The translations under genes were made by a program, and so were the position numbers. Positions 44,613-52,722 of a DNA stretch of 64,000 nucleotides are shown here, piece after piece; the stretch's first letter is position 1; every line of letters starts with the position of its first letter. The notes under the pieces were generated by a model. The model saw only the letters and a program-made list of their open reading frames with translations, was not told the DNA's origin and made no database searches. The stretch spans positions 7,626,001 to 7,690,000 of the forward strand of contig NZ_CP107918.1 of the NCBI RefSeq assembly GCF_036014195.1, given 5' to 3'. The DNA is from Streptomyces sp. NBC_00442 (GTDB taxonomy: Bacteria; Actinomycetota; Actinomycetes; Streptomycetales; Streptomycetaceae).

Positions 44613-45023
44613 AGGGTACGGAACGGGCCGCGATCGCCGGAGGCACCCGTGGGTGGCGCCGCGACGATCAGGGTCGCCCCATCGCTGCTCGGCGTTGCCG
44701 AGCGTGACGGTCGTCATCCCGTTCGAGGTGCGCAGCCAGTTCCTTGACCGTGGGGTTGCGGGCGAGCGGGGGAGCGGGGGAGCGGGGGACGCTCCTCGGC
44801 CTGTGCGAACCCGGAGCGCCGATTCCGAAGGCGACGAGCCATCGCGGTTGCGGCCCCACGACAGCGATTCGACGGAGAGGGCGGCGTCGCATTCCGGCCC
44901 GGCCCGCGGCCCCGTGCAGGCCGAACCTCAGAGCAGCCGGTGCATGGGGCCAACACCACCAAGACCCAGGCAGCCGCCTTGTTCGGCGTATGCGTCGGGC
45001 GATATCGGGGCCACGGGCCGGAC

Positions 45024-45107
45024 TCATGCCAGTCCGCCCGTCGCCCGCAGGTTCTGGCCGGTGATCCACCCTCCCTCCGTACTCGTGAGGAACGCGACGA
45101 CATGCGG
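45024..45107 (-). pseudogene. SDR C-terminal fragment
   Basis: The last residues of a short-chain dehydrogenase: VVAFLTSTEGGWITGQNLRA followed by TGGLA and stop. Nothing else of the gene remains; it is fused directly to the recombinase remnant. Confidence 0.75.
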
Positions 45108-45480
45108 TCCGGCGGCGCCGGCCGCCGCTCGATGCCGATCGTCGGATCCACTCGATCCAACCCTGGCGCTGCCACCAGCCGATAGCCGTGCGTGCGATGG
45201 ACAACTCCCGGTTGACGGCGTCGGCGTCCATCTCGTCCGCCCGCGCCGCCGCCAGCTCGGCCAGCACCTCGGGCGGCGTCGGGGCACCGTTGGCGGCGAC
45301 GGGGAAGATGGGCGGCTTCGCGCCCCGGCGGGCGGGTCCGGGCGGCGCCGGTTCACCGATGAGCATCCACCCTCAGGTCGTCGGCGAGATCCGGTAGATA
45401 CGTGCGGAGGACTTCGCGATGCCCGCGCCGGTGAGGGAGCGCTCGACCGCCGCGGTGTACGACGCGGGAGGGGCGGACAT
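45108..45480 (-). pseudogene. tyrosine recombinase N-terminal remnant
   Basis: Begins MSAPPASYTAAVERSLTGAG, IAKSSARIYRISPTT and then a TGA at 45373 where relatives have a tryptophan codon, after which the same frame continues GWMLIGEPAPPGPARRGAKP and ADAVNRELSIARTAIGWWQR. A further slip leads to DPTIGIERRPAPPDRM. This is the N-terminal, core-binding part of a Streptomyces site-specific integrase of the type found in Tn554-like elements. The catalytic C-terminal half (R-H-R-Y) is absent. Confidence 0.78.
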
Positions 45481-45779
45481 GGGCACGACACGGGCGCGCG
45501 GCAACCGCAATGCGTCCCCCGCTCCCGGGTTCGGTCACCGGTCGATCGTCATGCCCTCTCCGCCCTCCCGGTGCTGCCGCAGTGAATGCGTACACCCCAC
45601 CCCGGCGGCCGGGAATGCCCCGCCACAGGTCGCGACGATCACCGTACGGCTCCGTCGCGGTAAAACCGGCGTTTACTGTGGCACTGCCGCGGGCCGTTGC
45701 AGCAACCGCAGAACTGAACGTCACGTAGCGCTGCACGGCACCTGGCCGTCGCTATTACGAGGGCTCCCGGCCCCGGCCC
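45481..45779. other. intergenic region
   Basis: About 300 bases with no gene recognised. It lies just upstream of the recombinase remnant and downstream of the SCO6745-family gene. Confidence 0.4.
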
Positions 45780-46643
45780 TCAGCCTTTGCCGAAGTGCAC
45801 CGCGGGGAAGGCGCCCGCTGCTCTGAGGGTCCGGGAGAAGCCGCCGGCCAGTTCGGTGAGGCGTGCGGTGGCGGCCGGGCCGAGGTGGTCGTACGGGGCG
45901 GCGTCGAGGCGGTCGGTGAGTACCTCGGTCTCGCCGCGCAAGGTCGCGCCCGCCTGCGTGAGGTCGCCTGACTCGTTCAACAGGCCGCGGTCGCGCAACT
46001 GGTCCCGGGCGGTGTCCCACTGCTGCGCGGACCACCCGCGCGTCCGCATGAACAGTGCCGATGTCGGTGCCGTGCCGGTGGCGTTGTGCAGGACCAGCGC
46101 CTCGATGCCGGACAGGCCGGCGATCGTCAGGGCGGCGAGGTGGCCGTCACCCCGGTGCTCGCGCAGCAGCGTCGCGGCGTGCCACAGAGCCAGGTGCGGT
46201 TGTTCGGGTACCGGGAGGTCGGCGTTGGCGGCGTACAGCGGCCGTGCCTCCCGGCGGCAGGCTTCGGTGGCGCGCAGCGCCAGCTCGGCCGCCTCGGTCA
46301 TTTCCGTGGACGTGAAGGTCTCCTTGCCGAGCAGCCGCTGCAGCATCCGGTCCGCGCCGCGCAGCCGTGCCGTGAGCACTTCCTCCGGCGTCGTGACGCT
46401 CCACGCGGCGGGGATGTACCGCTGCACATGCTCGTGGTTGAAGTTGTAGAACGTTGCTGTGACGGTGCCCGCATCGACGGCCCCGAGCGGTGCCGCGCGG
46501 CCCGCGAGGTAGACCATGGCTCCGCGTTCCAGCCCGAGCGCCGCGAGCTCGTCCGTCGGCTCCGGCGCGAAGTACCCGGATGCGTGCAGCGGGCTGACGG
46601 CGTTGTGGCAGTGGCGGCCTGGGCTCGCCTCGAAAGTAGTCAT
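45780..46643 (-). CDS. SCO6745-family protein
   Basis: A 287-residue all-helical protein with the family's characteristic opening (HCHNAVSPLHASGYFAPEP, then LGLERGAMVYLAGRAAPLG) and FYNFNHEHVQRYIPAAW. The second half contains a winged-helix-like segment (GWSAQQWDTARDQLRDRGLL) and a final helix pair. The family is found in actinobacteria, often next to regulators; its biochemical role is not established. GGAG seven bases before the ATG at 46643 supports the start. It follows the GntR gene on the same strand by 58 bases and is probably in its operon. Confidence 0.88.
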   Translation of the reverse strand: MTTFEASPGRHCHNAVSPLHASGYFAPEPTDELAALGLERGAMVYLAGRAAPLGAVDAGTVTATFYNFNHEHVQRYIPAAWSVTTPEEVLTARLRGADRMLQRLLGKETFTSTEMTEAAELALRATEACRREARPLYAANADLPVPEQPHLALWHAATLLREHRGDGHLAALTIAGLSGIEALVLHNATGTAPTSALFMRTRGWSAQQWDTARDQLRDRGLLNESGDLTQAGATLRGETEVLTDRLDAAPYDHLGPAATARLTELAGGFSRTLRAAGAFPAVHFGKG

Positions 46644-46701
46644 GCTGTGGCTCCGGTTTCGGCGATCAGGTGCGGTAGTGCGGCCAGGCAGGCAGGGGGC
46701 A

Positions 46702-47406
46702 TCAGGCTTCGTCCGTGGGTTCGTGATGGGAGCACTCGGTCAGTCCGGCCGCGGTCTGGGTGAGGTGCTGGGTCAAGACCTGGGCCCCGGTGTCGGCGTC
46801 ACGGGCGAGTACCGCCTCCTCCAGGCGGCGGTGCTCGGCGGCGCCGTCCCGGTCCGGGTTGCGGTGCGCCGACCAACGGCGGGCCAGCTCGCTCGCGGTC
46901 CACATCCGGTCGAAGGTCTCCAGCAGGACGAGGTTGCCGCAGCCCTCCAGCAGCGTGCGGTGGAAGAGGCGGTGGGCTTCGGCCCAGGCGCTGCTGTAGT
47001 GCTCGCCCTCCTCCGCCAGGTACGCCGGGGTGCGGGTCAGACGGTGGTGGGAGGCTCGTACGCGGGCTTCCCAGTCCACGTCGCCGCGCTCGATGGACAT
47101 GCGCAGCATGACCGGTTCGATGGTCCGGCGGGCCTCCGCGATCTCCTGCCAGCGGCGGTCGGAGTAGGCCGGAACGGCGAAGCCGCGGTTGGGCAGGCGG
47201 TTGGCGAGGCCCTCGCCGACCAGCCGCACGAGTGCCTCGCGTACGACGGCCAGGCTCACGCCCTGCTCTTTCGCGAGGTCCTGGGGTTTGAGGGCATCAC
47301 CGGGGGCGTGGTCCCCGCGCATGATCGCGTCCCGCAGGTGTGTGTAGACCTGCTCGGAGAGCATCTGCTTCCCCGCCGAGGGTGAAGTGTGAGTCGTCTG
47401 GGTCAT
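46702..47406 (-). CDS. GntR-family (FadR/FCD-type) transcriptional regulator
   Basis: A 234-residue regulator. N-terminal winged helix: MLSEQVYTHLRDAIMRGDHA, DALKPQDLAKEQGVSLAVV and REALVRLVGEGL; C-terminal FCD ligand domain with the metal-binding pattern around EIAEARRTIEPVMLRMS, a histidine in ASHHRLT, and HRLFHRTLL. FCD regulators sense organic acids. Start: ATG at 47406, or a GTG three codons upstream. It probably controls the downstream SCO6745-like gene and the divergent PEBP gene; the intergenic region is AT-rich. Confidence 0.88.
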   Translation of the reverse strand: MTQTTHTSPSAGKQMLSEQVYTHLRDAIMRGDHAPGDALKPQDLAKEQGVSLAVVREALVRLVGEGLANRLPNRGFAVPAYSDRRWQEIAEARRTIEPVMLRMSIERGDVDWEARVRASHHRLTRTPAYLAEEGEHYSSAWAEAHRLFHRTLLEGCGNLVLLETFDRMWTASELARRWSAHRNPDRDGAAEHRRLEEAVLARDADTGAQVLTQHLTQTAAGLTECSHHEPTDEA

Positions 47407-47432
47407 ACCTTCCACAATAGACGATCCAAGGA

Positions 47433-47444
47433 ATAATCAATTAT
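47433..47444. promoter_or_regulatory. AT-rich inverted repeat, candidate GntR site
   Basis: ATAAT-CA-ATTAT, embedded in a conspicuously AT-rich stretch (47428-47455) between the GntR and PEBP genes. Probably promoter and operator; assignment from composition, symmetry and position. Confidence 0.5.
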
Positions 47445-47570
47445 CGATGTTATGGTCGATCTCGTCGGTGAGCGGAAGCCGTGACCGCGTCGCCTGCTGG
47501 CGCCACTACGGCGGGACCTCCGCCGGCCGCGTCACCACCACCCCACAGCACACCTGAGAGGCACGACACC

Positions 47571-48110
47571 ATGAGCTCCAACGACCCCTTTGCCCGCCTC
47601 CCCGAGGCGACCGCTTTCACCGTTGTCAGCACCACCGTCGCCGACGGCGCCCCCTGGTCGATCGAGCAGTACTCCGGTCTCTCAGGCGTTCCCGGCGGGA
47701 AGGACCTATCCCCGCACCTTTCTTGGAGCGGCGCCCCGGAAGGCACCAAGAGCTACGCCGTCACGGTCTACGACCCCGACGCCCCCACCGGGTCCGGGTT
47801 CTGGCACTGGGCGGTCGCCGACATCCCCGCCACCGTCACCGAATTGCCCACAGGTGCCGGCGACGACACCGGCTCGGGCCTGCCCGAAGGCGCGTTGCAG
47901 CTGCCCAACGACGCCCGTGCGGCCCGTTTCATCGGCGCCGCCCCGCCGGCTGGACACGGCCCGCACCGCTACTTCACCGTGGTGCATGCCCTCGACGTCG
48001 AGTCCATCGGCGTCCCCGCCGACGCCACCCCGGCCGCCCTCGGCTTCACCATGGCCGGCCACATCCTGGGGCGCGCGGTCCTGACAGCCACCGCGGAAAC
48101 TCTCGCCTGA
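47571..48110 (+). CDS. PEBP/YbhB-YbcL family protein
   Basis: A 179-residue phosphatidylethanolamine-binding-protein-like domain: KDLSPHLSWSGAPEGTKSYA, the anion-pocket motif DPDAPTGSGFWHWAV (with the W-H-W typical of this subfamily), GPHRYFTVVHALDVE and a final GHILGRAVLTATAE. It represents a different subfamily from the PEBP at 26771, having the longer YbhB-like loop. Function unknown; similar proteins bind small anions. The ATG at 47571 follows GAGAGG. It is divergent from GntR. Confidence 0.9.
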   Translation: MSSNDPFARLPEATAFTVVSTTVADGAPWSIEQYSGLSGVPGGKDLSPHLSWSGAPEGTKSYAVTVYDPDAPTGSGFWHWAVADIPATVTELPTGAGDDTGSGLPEGALQLPNDARAARFIGAAPPAGHGPHRYFTVVHALDVESIGVPADATPAALGFTMAGHILGRAVLTATAETLA

Positions 48111-48123
48111 AGAACGGCCATAA

Positions 48124-48148
48124 GGCCCGCCCCGAGCGCAATCGGGCC
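48124..48148 (+). terminator. weak terminator-like hairpin
   Basis: GGCCCG and CGGGCC arms separated by 13 bases, 14 bases past the PEBP stop codon, with no T run. Plausible but weak. Confidence 0.4.
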
Positions 48149-48341
48149 CTCCATCCGGTCAACGTCCGATGGAGGCGCTGAGGACCGCGGCGAACCGGCT
48201 GGTCACTTGCCACGCCTACCTCGTCCCGCTGGTCACCAGCCCGGAGGCCGGCCACGAAGGGCGTCCGAAGCTGCAGGAAGCTGCGGACGCCGCTTCGCCT
48301 GCACCGCCAGCGCTCACACAAGGAGGCTCGCAGTCGGTCAG

Positions 48342-48540
48342 GCGGCCCGGCCGAGGCCGGCAACGGTCAGGTCCTGCTCGCGCAGCGGTGTGAAGTCGAC
48401 GTCGAGCTTCGGGTCGTACGCGTCGGGCCGAATGCCGCATTCATGCGTGCTGACCCGGCATCCGCCGCAGCATCTGCGCCGCGCAGCTCGTCCTCCAGCT
48501 GCTGGCGGAAGAACTTGGCGTCGAACTCGGTGCTCTCGCA
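48342..48540 (-). pseudogene. unknown C-terminal fragment
   Basis: Two reverse frames appear to join: EFDAKFFRQQLEDELRGADA, then ECGIRPDAYDPKLDVDFTPL ending LGRAA-stop. Looks like the end of a protein with one frameshift. Not identified. The next 325 bases, to the monooxygenase start, show no clear gene. Confidence 0.3.
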
Positions 48541-48865
48541 TCGGCCGGATCCTGGCCGGCCAAGACCTGGACGGCGCCATGCGCAGCGACGCCACGTTCT
48601 GCCGCTCTGCCAACCGGGCCCTGCCGGAGGCGGAGGGCCGCGTCCGGCGCCGCTCCTACATGCCGGGTTGGCGGCACCTGTCCTTCCGCCTGGCCCTTGG
48701 TGGGGGCGTCGTGGAGACCGGCTGTCTGACCACCCGGGACCTGGGCGCCGCCCGGGAGACCCTCGCGCCGGCAGCTGCGGCCGGAGCCCGTTCTCGTGGA
48801 CGGCGCCGCTCCTTGACTCCGCGGCGGTTTCCTGGCTTTCCCGGCCCTCGGTCATAGTCGGCGCC

Positions 48866-50440
48866 ATGGACTTTGCCATGGACTTTGACGTAGTGGTGGC
48901 CGGAGGCGGCCCCGTCGGACTGATGCTGGCCTGCGAGCTCCGACTGGGAGGCGCGCGGGTGGCCGTCCTGGAGCGCCTCACCGAAGTGGACCCGACGATC
49001 AAGGGTGGGGCGATCACCACGCCCAGCGCCGAGGCGCTCTACCGTCGGGGCATGCTGCCCACGCTGGCCGAGGTGCAGCGGCAGGCGGTGGACCGCTTCC
49101 AGGCGTTCATGCGCGAACGCAACGGCGGGGACGGAGGCGGGGCCCCGCGCCAAGGGATCGGAATCGTCGGGCACTTCGCCGGCATCATGCTGCGCGCCGA
49201 CCTCGTCGACCGCACGGAGCCGGGCCTCGGCGACGCCGGACCCGCCTCCGAGATCACGTTCGTGGCGCAGCAGGACATCGAGCGGCTGCTCGAAGGGCGG
49301 GCGGACGAGCTCGGTGTCGACGTGCGCCGAGGAGTCGAGCTGACCGGGTTCGACGCGGACGACGAGGCCGTCACGGTGCGGACCACCCACGGGGCCATAC
49401 GCGCCGGCTGGCTCGTGGGCTGCGACGGCGGCCGCAGCACCGTCCGCAAACTCGCGGGGTTCGCATTCCCCGGCACGGACCCGGAGATCACCTGCCACCA
49501 GGCGGTCGTGGAGATGGCTGACGCCGAGGACCTGACGGTCGGCTGGGCCACCACGGACAACGGGGTCTACGCTCACGGGCCGATGCCGGGCCGCATCGTC
49601 ACCGTGGAGTTCGACGGCCCGCCGGCCGACCGGGACGCGCCGGTCACCACCGAGGACCTCCAGGCGAGGCTGCGCCGCGTTTCCGGCGTGGACGTCACGA
49701 TCACCGGGGTGCGTACCGCGACCCGGTTCACCGACCACGCCCGCCAGGTCACCGAGTACCGCAGAGGCCGGGTGCTGCTGGCGGGCGACGCGGCGCACGT
49801 GCACTCGGCGTTCGGCAGCCAGGGGCTGAGCCTTGGTATCGGGGACGCGATGAACCTCGGCTGGAAGCTCGCCGCGGTGATCGGCGGCCGGGCGCCACAG
49901 GGGTTGTTGGACACCTACACCGCCGAACGGCACCCGGTCGGCGCGGGGGTCCTCGACTGGACCCGTTCCCAGGTCGCGGCCATGCGCCCGGACCCACAGT
50001 CCCGGGCCCTGCGCGAGATCGTCAGCGACCTGGCGGAGACGGTCACGGGCACCACGTACCTCACCGCGCGGCTCAACGGCGCCCACGTGCGCTACGAGTT
50101 GCCGGGCGAGCACCCCCTGACCGGCCGCAGCGCCCCGGACCTCGAATTCGCCGACGGCAGCCGCCTCGCGGACCACCTCCACGGCGGCCGGGCGCTCCTG
50201 CTCGACCTCGCCGACGACCCGAAGCTCCGAGCCCTCGCCGTGGGGTATGCCGGCCACGTCGACACCCTGACGGTCGGTTGCCCGTCCCGCCCGAAACTGG
50301 TGGCGCTCCTTGTCCGTCCGGACGGCTTCACCGCCTGGGCGGCCGAGACGGGGGTGAAGGCGCCGACGTCGACAGCTGGGCTGGCGGAAGCGCTGGAGGA
50401 GTGGTTCGGCGTGCCAGAGGGTGCAGTGACGCCGGGCTGA
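48866..50440 (+). CDS. FAD-dependent monooxygenase, aromatic-ring hydroxylase type
   Basis: A 524-residue flavoprotein of the PHBH/polyketide hydroxylase group. FAD ADP-binding motif GGGPVG near 13-18 in VVVAGGGPVGLMLACELRLG; the DG motif is in GWLVGCDGGRSTVRKLAG; the second FAD motif is VLLAGDAAHVHSAFGSQGLS with NLGWKLA after it. The C-terminal 130 residues are the thioredoxin-like domain found in this subgroup. It uses NADPH and O2 to hydroxylate an aromatic or polyketide substrate. Two ATGs (48866, 48878) are in frame. No biosynthetic gene cluster is nearby, so the substrate is open. A strong hairpin lies 84 bases downstream. Confidence 0.9.
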   Translation: MDFAMDFDVVVAGGGPVGLMLACELRLGGARVAVLERLTEVDPTIKGGAITTPSAEALYRRGMLPTLAEVQRQAVDRFQAFMRERNGGDGGGAPRQGIGIVGHFAGIMLRADLVDRTEPGLGDAGPASEITFVAQQDIERLLEGRADELGVDVRRGVELTGFDADDEAVTVRTTHGAIRAGWLVGCDGGRSTVRKLAGFAFPGTDPEITCHQAVVEMADAEDLTVGWATTDNGVYAHGPMPGRIVTVEFDGPPADRDAPVTTEDLQARLRRVSGVDVTITGVRTATRFTDHARQVTEYRRGRVLLAGDAAHVHSAFGSQGLSLGIGDAMNLGWKLAAVIGGRAPQGLLDTYTAERHPVGAGVLDWTRSQVAAMRPDPQSRALREIVSDLAETVTGTTYLTARLNGAHVRYELPGEHPLTGRSAPDLEFADGSRLADHLHGGRALLLDLADDPKLRALAVGYAGHVDTLTVGCPSRPKLVALLVRPDGFTAWAAETGVKAPTSTAGLAEALEEWFGVPEGAVTPG

Positions 50441-50524
50441 TCCGCCGCCCTGCCGGCCGACTCGAACCGGTGTGCCTTTGGCGTGCGGGCCCCGGCACAG
50501 GGCGAACAAGCCGATTCCACCCAA

Positions 50525-50553
50525 GGCCGCCGCACCCACCCGGTGCGGCGGCC
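50525..50553 (+). terminator. terminator hairpin after the monooxygenase
   Basis: Perfect 12-base stem (GGCCGCCGCACC with complement) and a CACCC loop. Confidence 0.75.
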
Positions 50554-50992
50554 GCCGCCGTCCAGGGCTCCCCTGTGGGCGGCAACTCGCCCATAACAGA
50601 ACCGAGTTCACCGTGCTGAGAGAGCAGCCATTCACAAGGCCCGGATGGCGGGCCTGGGACAACGTGGTGCTGCGGTCGATGTGCTGGAGACGTCCCACGA
50701 CGTCGTGTCGGCCCCCAACAACACCGTGACGGGCACGGTGGGGGAGCCGGAGACCGCGCATGGCCTTGGTGGCCACCGCTGCCGTCCCTCGCGGCCACTG
50801 AGAGCCGGCGCACGAATGCCCGGCCCTCGCCCGGACATCGACCATGCCGTCCTCGGCCATGGCCCCGTGCTCGCGCATCCAGGTCATGCAGACCTGCCGC
50901 CCAAGTCCTGCCGACATTGCGCCTGTTCGGGCGGGTTGCGGCTTCGACGTGGCAGGATCCCCCCCCACCTGTTCCGAGAACGTGGGGGAGTC
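50554..50992. other. intergenic region without recognisable gene
   Basis: Open frames exist in both directions but none shows a domain, start signal or convincing codon pattern. Confidence 0.4.
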
Positions 50993-51634
50993 ATGCGCTT
51001 GACGAGCGAAGCGCGCCAGCAACTGCTGCTCCAGAACGAGGACTTCGAGCTGACGACTGGCTTCTCGGGAGGTAACTTCACCGAGTACCGGCGGTATTGG
51101 GTCACGGGTGGGGAGTTGCGTTGCCGCTCCAGCGGCAAGACGTCGTGGGCGGACAGCCGCTTCGACGGCGAGTACGTTGCCACCGACGAGCAGACGCACC
51201 GGTTCCTGCGGGAACACCTGGACGAGCTGAACACGGACGGGCTGTCGGGGAGCCCCCGAATCGCACGAAGGCAGCGCCCTCGCACCGATGGAGCCGGGGC
51301 GCTGCCGTCCGCTTCCTCGGCTACAACGACCGCCTGGACCGCCAAATGGCGTGCTCCAGTCCGCCTCTGTCGTGCCCGAGGAGCCCGGCGGCTTCCTCGT
51401 ACACCGCGCGCAGTTGCTCATAGGGGAGAACCGGAACGCCGGCATCTGCAGCGAAGGCGCGCAGATGCACATCGACGGCGATCTGCGAACGGCCGACGAG
51501 GTTGCCGATGTAGTCGATGCTCTTCGGGCCTACGCCCTTCACCGTGCGCAGGGCGGCGCGATTGGCCTGCTGGTCGAGCCAGGAGTGGAGATCGTCGCGG
51601 GTGTCGACCCCGTTCGCGGCCAAGAGGTCGGTGA
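50993..51634 (+). CDS. hypothetical protein with probably altered C-terminus
   Basis: The first 85 residues (MRLTSEARQQLLLQNEDFEL, WVTGGELRCRSSGKTSWADS, THRFLREHLDELNTDGL) look like a real small protein, about 90 residues in size, with mixed strands and helices. After about 51250 the frame stays open but runs antiparallel through the HhH gene and loses the look of coding sequence, so the natural stop has probably been lost by rearrangement or a frameshift. A G-rich stretch just before the ATG may serve as ribosome binding site but spacing is tight. Not recognised. Confidence 0.4.
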   Translation: MRLTSEARQQLLLQNEDFELTTGFSGGNFTEYRRYWVTGGELRCRSSGKTSWADSRFDGEYVATDEQTHRFLREHLDELNTDGLSGSPRIARRQRPRTDGAGALPSASSATTTAWTAKWRAPVRLCRARGARRLPRTPRAVAHRGEPERRHLQRRRADAHRRRSANGRRGCRCSRCSSGLRPSPCAGRRDWPAGRARSGDRRGCRPRSRPRGR

Positions 51635-51926
51635 TGGCGTGAGCTGTCGCGGCCTTCTGGGCGTGCTTGAACCTCATGGCGACGGCGAGGTCATGCGTGG
51701 CGAGCCGGCTCTGGAACCCGCGAACTGTGTGGGCGTCCGGCCAGTTCGTTTGCAGATCGAGAAGTCGCGGCCGGAGGGTCGCCTCGTAGGTGCACCGCGG
51801 CTGGAAGCTGACATCGCAGATGACAGCACCCATGTGAGTCCACCCGCCGGGCGGCGGAAACGGGCCGCCGCCCAGGAGGTGCCGAATGTGGTCGGCGAGT
51901 CGCTGGGCAAGGCTGGGTGCGGTCAC
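51321..51926 (-). CDS. HhH-GPD-like DNA-binding protein
   Basis: A 201-residue helical protein with a helix-hairpin-helix motif LRTVKGVGPKSIDYIGNLVG at about residues 130-150, as in base-excision DNA glycosylases, followed by IAVDVHLRAFAADAGVPVLP, in which the aspartate of AVDVH occupies the place of the catalytic Asp in HhH-GPD enzymes. A family of uncharacterised actinobacterial proteins has exactly this layout. It lacks an iron-sulphur cluster. Starts at a GTG at 51926. Role in DNA repair is inferred from the fold. Confidence 0.8.
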   Translation of the reverse strand: MTAPSLAQRLADHIRHLLGGGPFPPPGGWTHMGAVICDVSFQPRCTYEATLRPRLLDLQTNWPDAHTVRGFQSRLATHDLAVAMRFKHAQKAATAHAITDLLAANGVDTRDDLHSWLDQQANRAALRTVKGVGPKSIDYIGNLVGRSQIAVDVHLRAFAADAGVPVLPYEQLRAVYEEAAGLLGHDRGGLEHAIWRSRRSL

Positions 51927-52722
51927 GGTCCCATGATGAAGGGCTGATCTGGTGATCGGGACGCACAGCGCGAATTTCTCGAATGGTCGGGCTCGGTGAC
52001 GAGGCGGCGACGGGGCGGCGACGGGGCGGCGACGGCGACGGGGCGGCGGCGACGCGGCCTGGGCGTTCTGGCGGATCCTGTCGGGGGCGCTCGACAGCGA
52101 AGAGAACGAATCCGAGACGCGGACACCTGAGCGGCCAGGCCCACGGCCACAGCACTCGCAACGCCGGAGGGACCACGCCGGCGCCGGCACGACCCCAAAC
52201 GGGGATGCGCGCGCGGCGGTGGTCGGCTGGACGCACAACAGCGCGGCGGGGCGGAATCCCACGGGACCCGTCGGCTCTCCTCGACGGGGGCCGTCGAAGG
52301 TGCGTATCGCGTGACCAGCCGGTGGTGGCGGGTCGTCAGGTAATGGCCACGGTTCGTCCTTCGGCGCCTTTTCTTCTTCCGTAGCCGGGAGTTGGCGAAG
52401 AGTGGTATACCGGTTGCTTGAGGTTCCCATTTGGGGGCTCCGATATCCGTGCGGAGCCCGGTGCGCTGACTTCCGCCCCGAACCTTCCGGCCCACCAAGC
52501 CTTCCGCGTGAGCCGCGTGCACATCTCTTCAGCCCACGGAGTCCCCCAGGCGGCTCGCCAGGACATTTCCTGCGGCCTCTCGGCGCTTTATGCGCCCTGC
52601 TTCGACTGGAAAGACTACTCGGCTACGCCATCGAATCCCCGGCACCGGATGCCTGGTCGCCAGGGGGTTATCCGGATGGCGGCGCGGAGGAGATCTACAA
52701 TTCCTCATCCGAGGGGTGCACC
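51927..52722. other. long intergenic region upstream of the giant gene
   Basis: Nearly 800 bases with no supported gene. It contains a GC repeat at 52000-52056 and, near 52402, a TATACC box with nearby TTGAGG that might be part of a promoter for the giant gene. Confidence 0.45.
52000..52056. repeat. GC-rich tandem repeat, ~11 bp unit
   Basis: Several imperfect copies of GACGGGGCGGC in a row. Simple repeat; no function seen. Confidence 0.85.

Noticed and set aside
45400..45736. Possible short reverse-strand protein ending in LPDLADDLRV
   Set aside because: It is an alternative frame of the recombinase remnant and of its upstream region.
48560..48830. Possible formylglycine-enzyme-like tail (FCRSANRALPE then SFRLALGGG)
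   Set aside because: Similarity is too short and the surroundings too degenerate to support a call.
48656..51472. Long reverse-strand frame opposite the monooxygenase
   Set aside because: Shadow of the FAD monooxygenase; no domain and no start signal.
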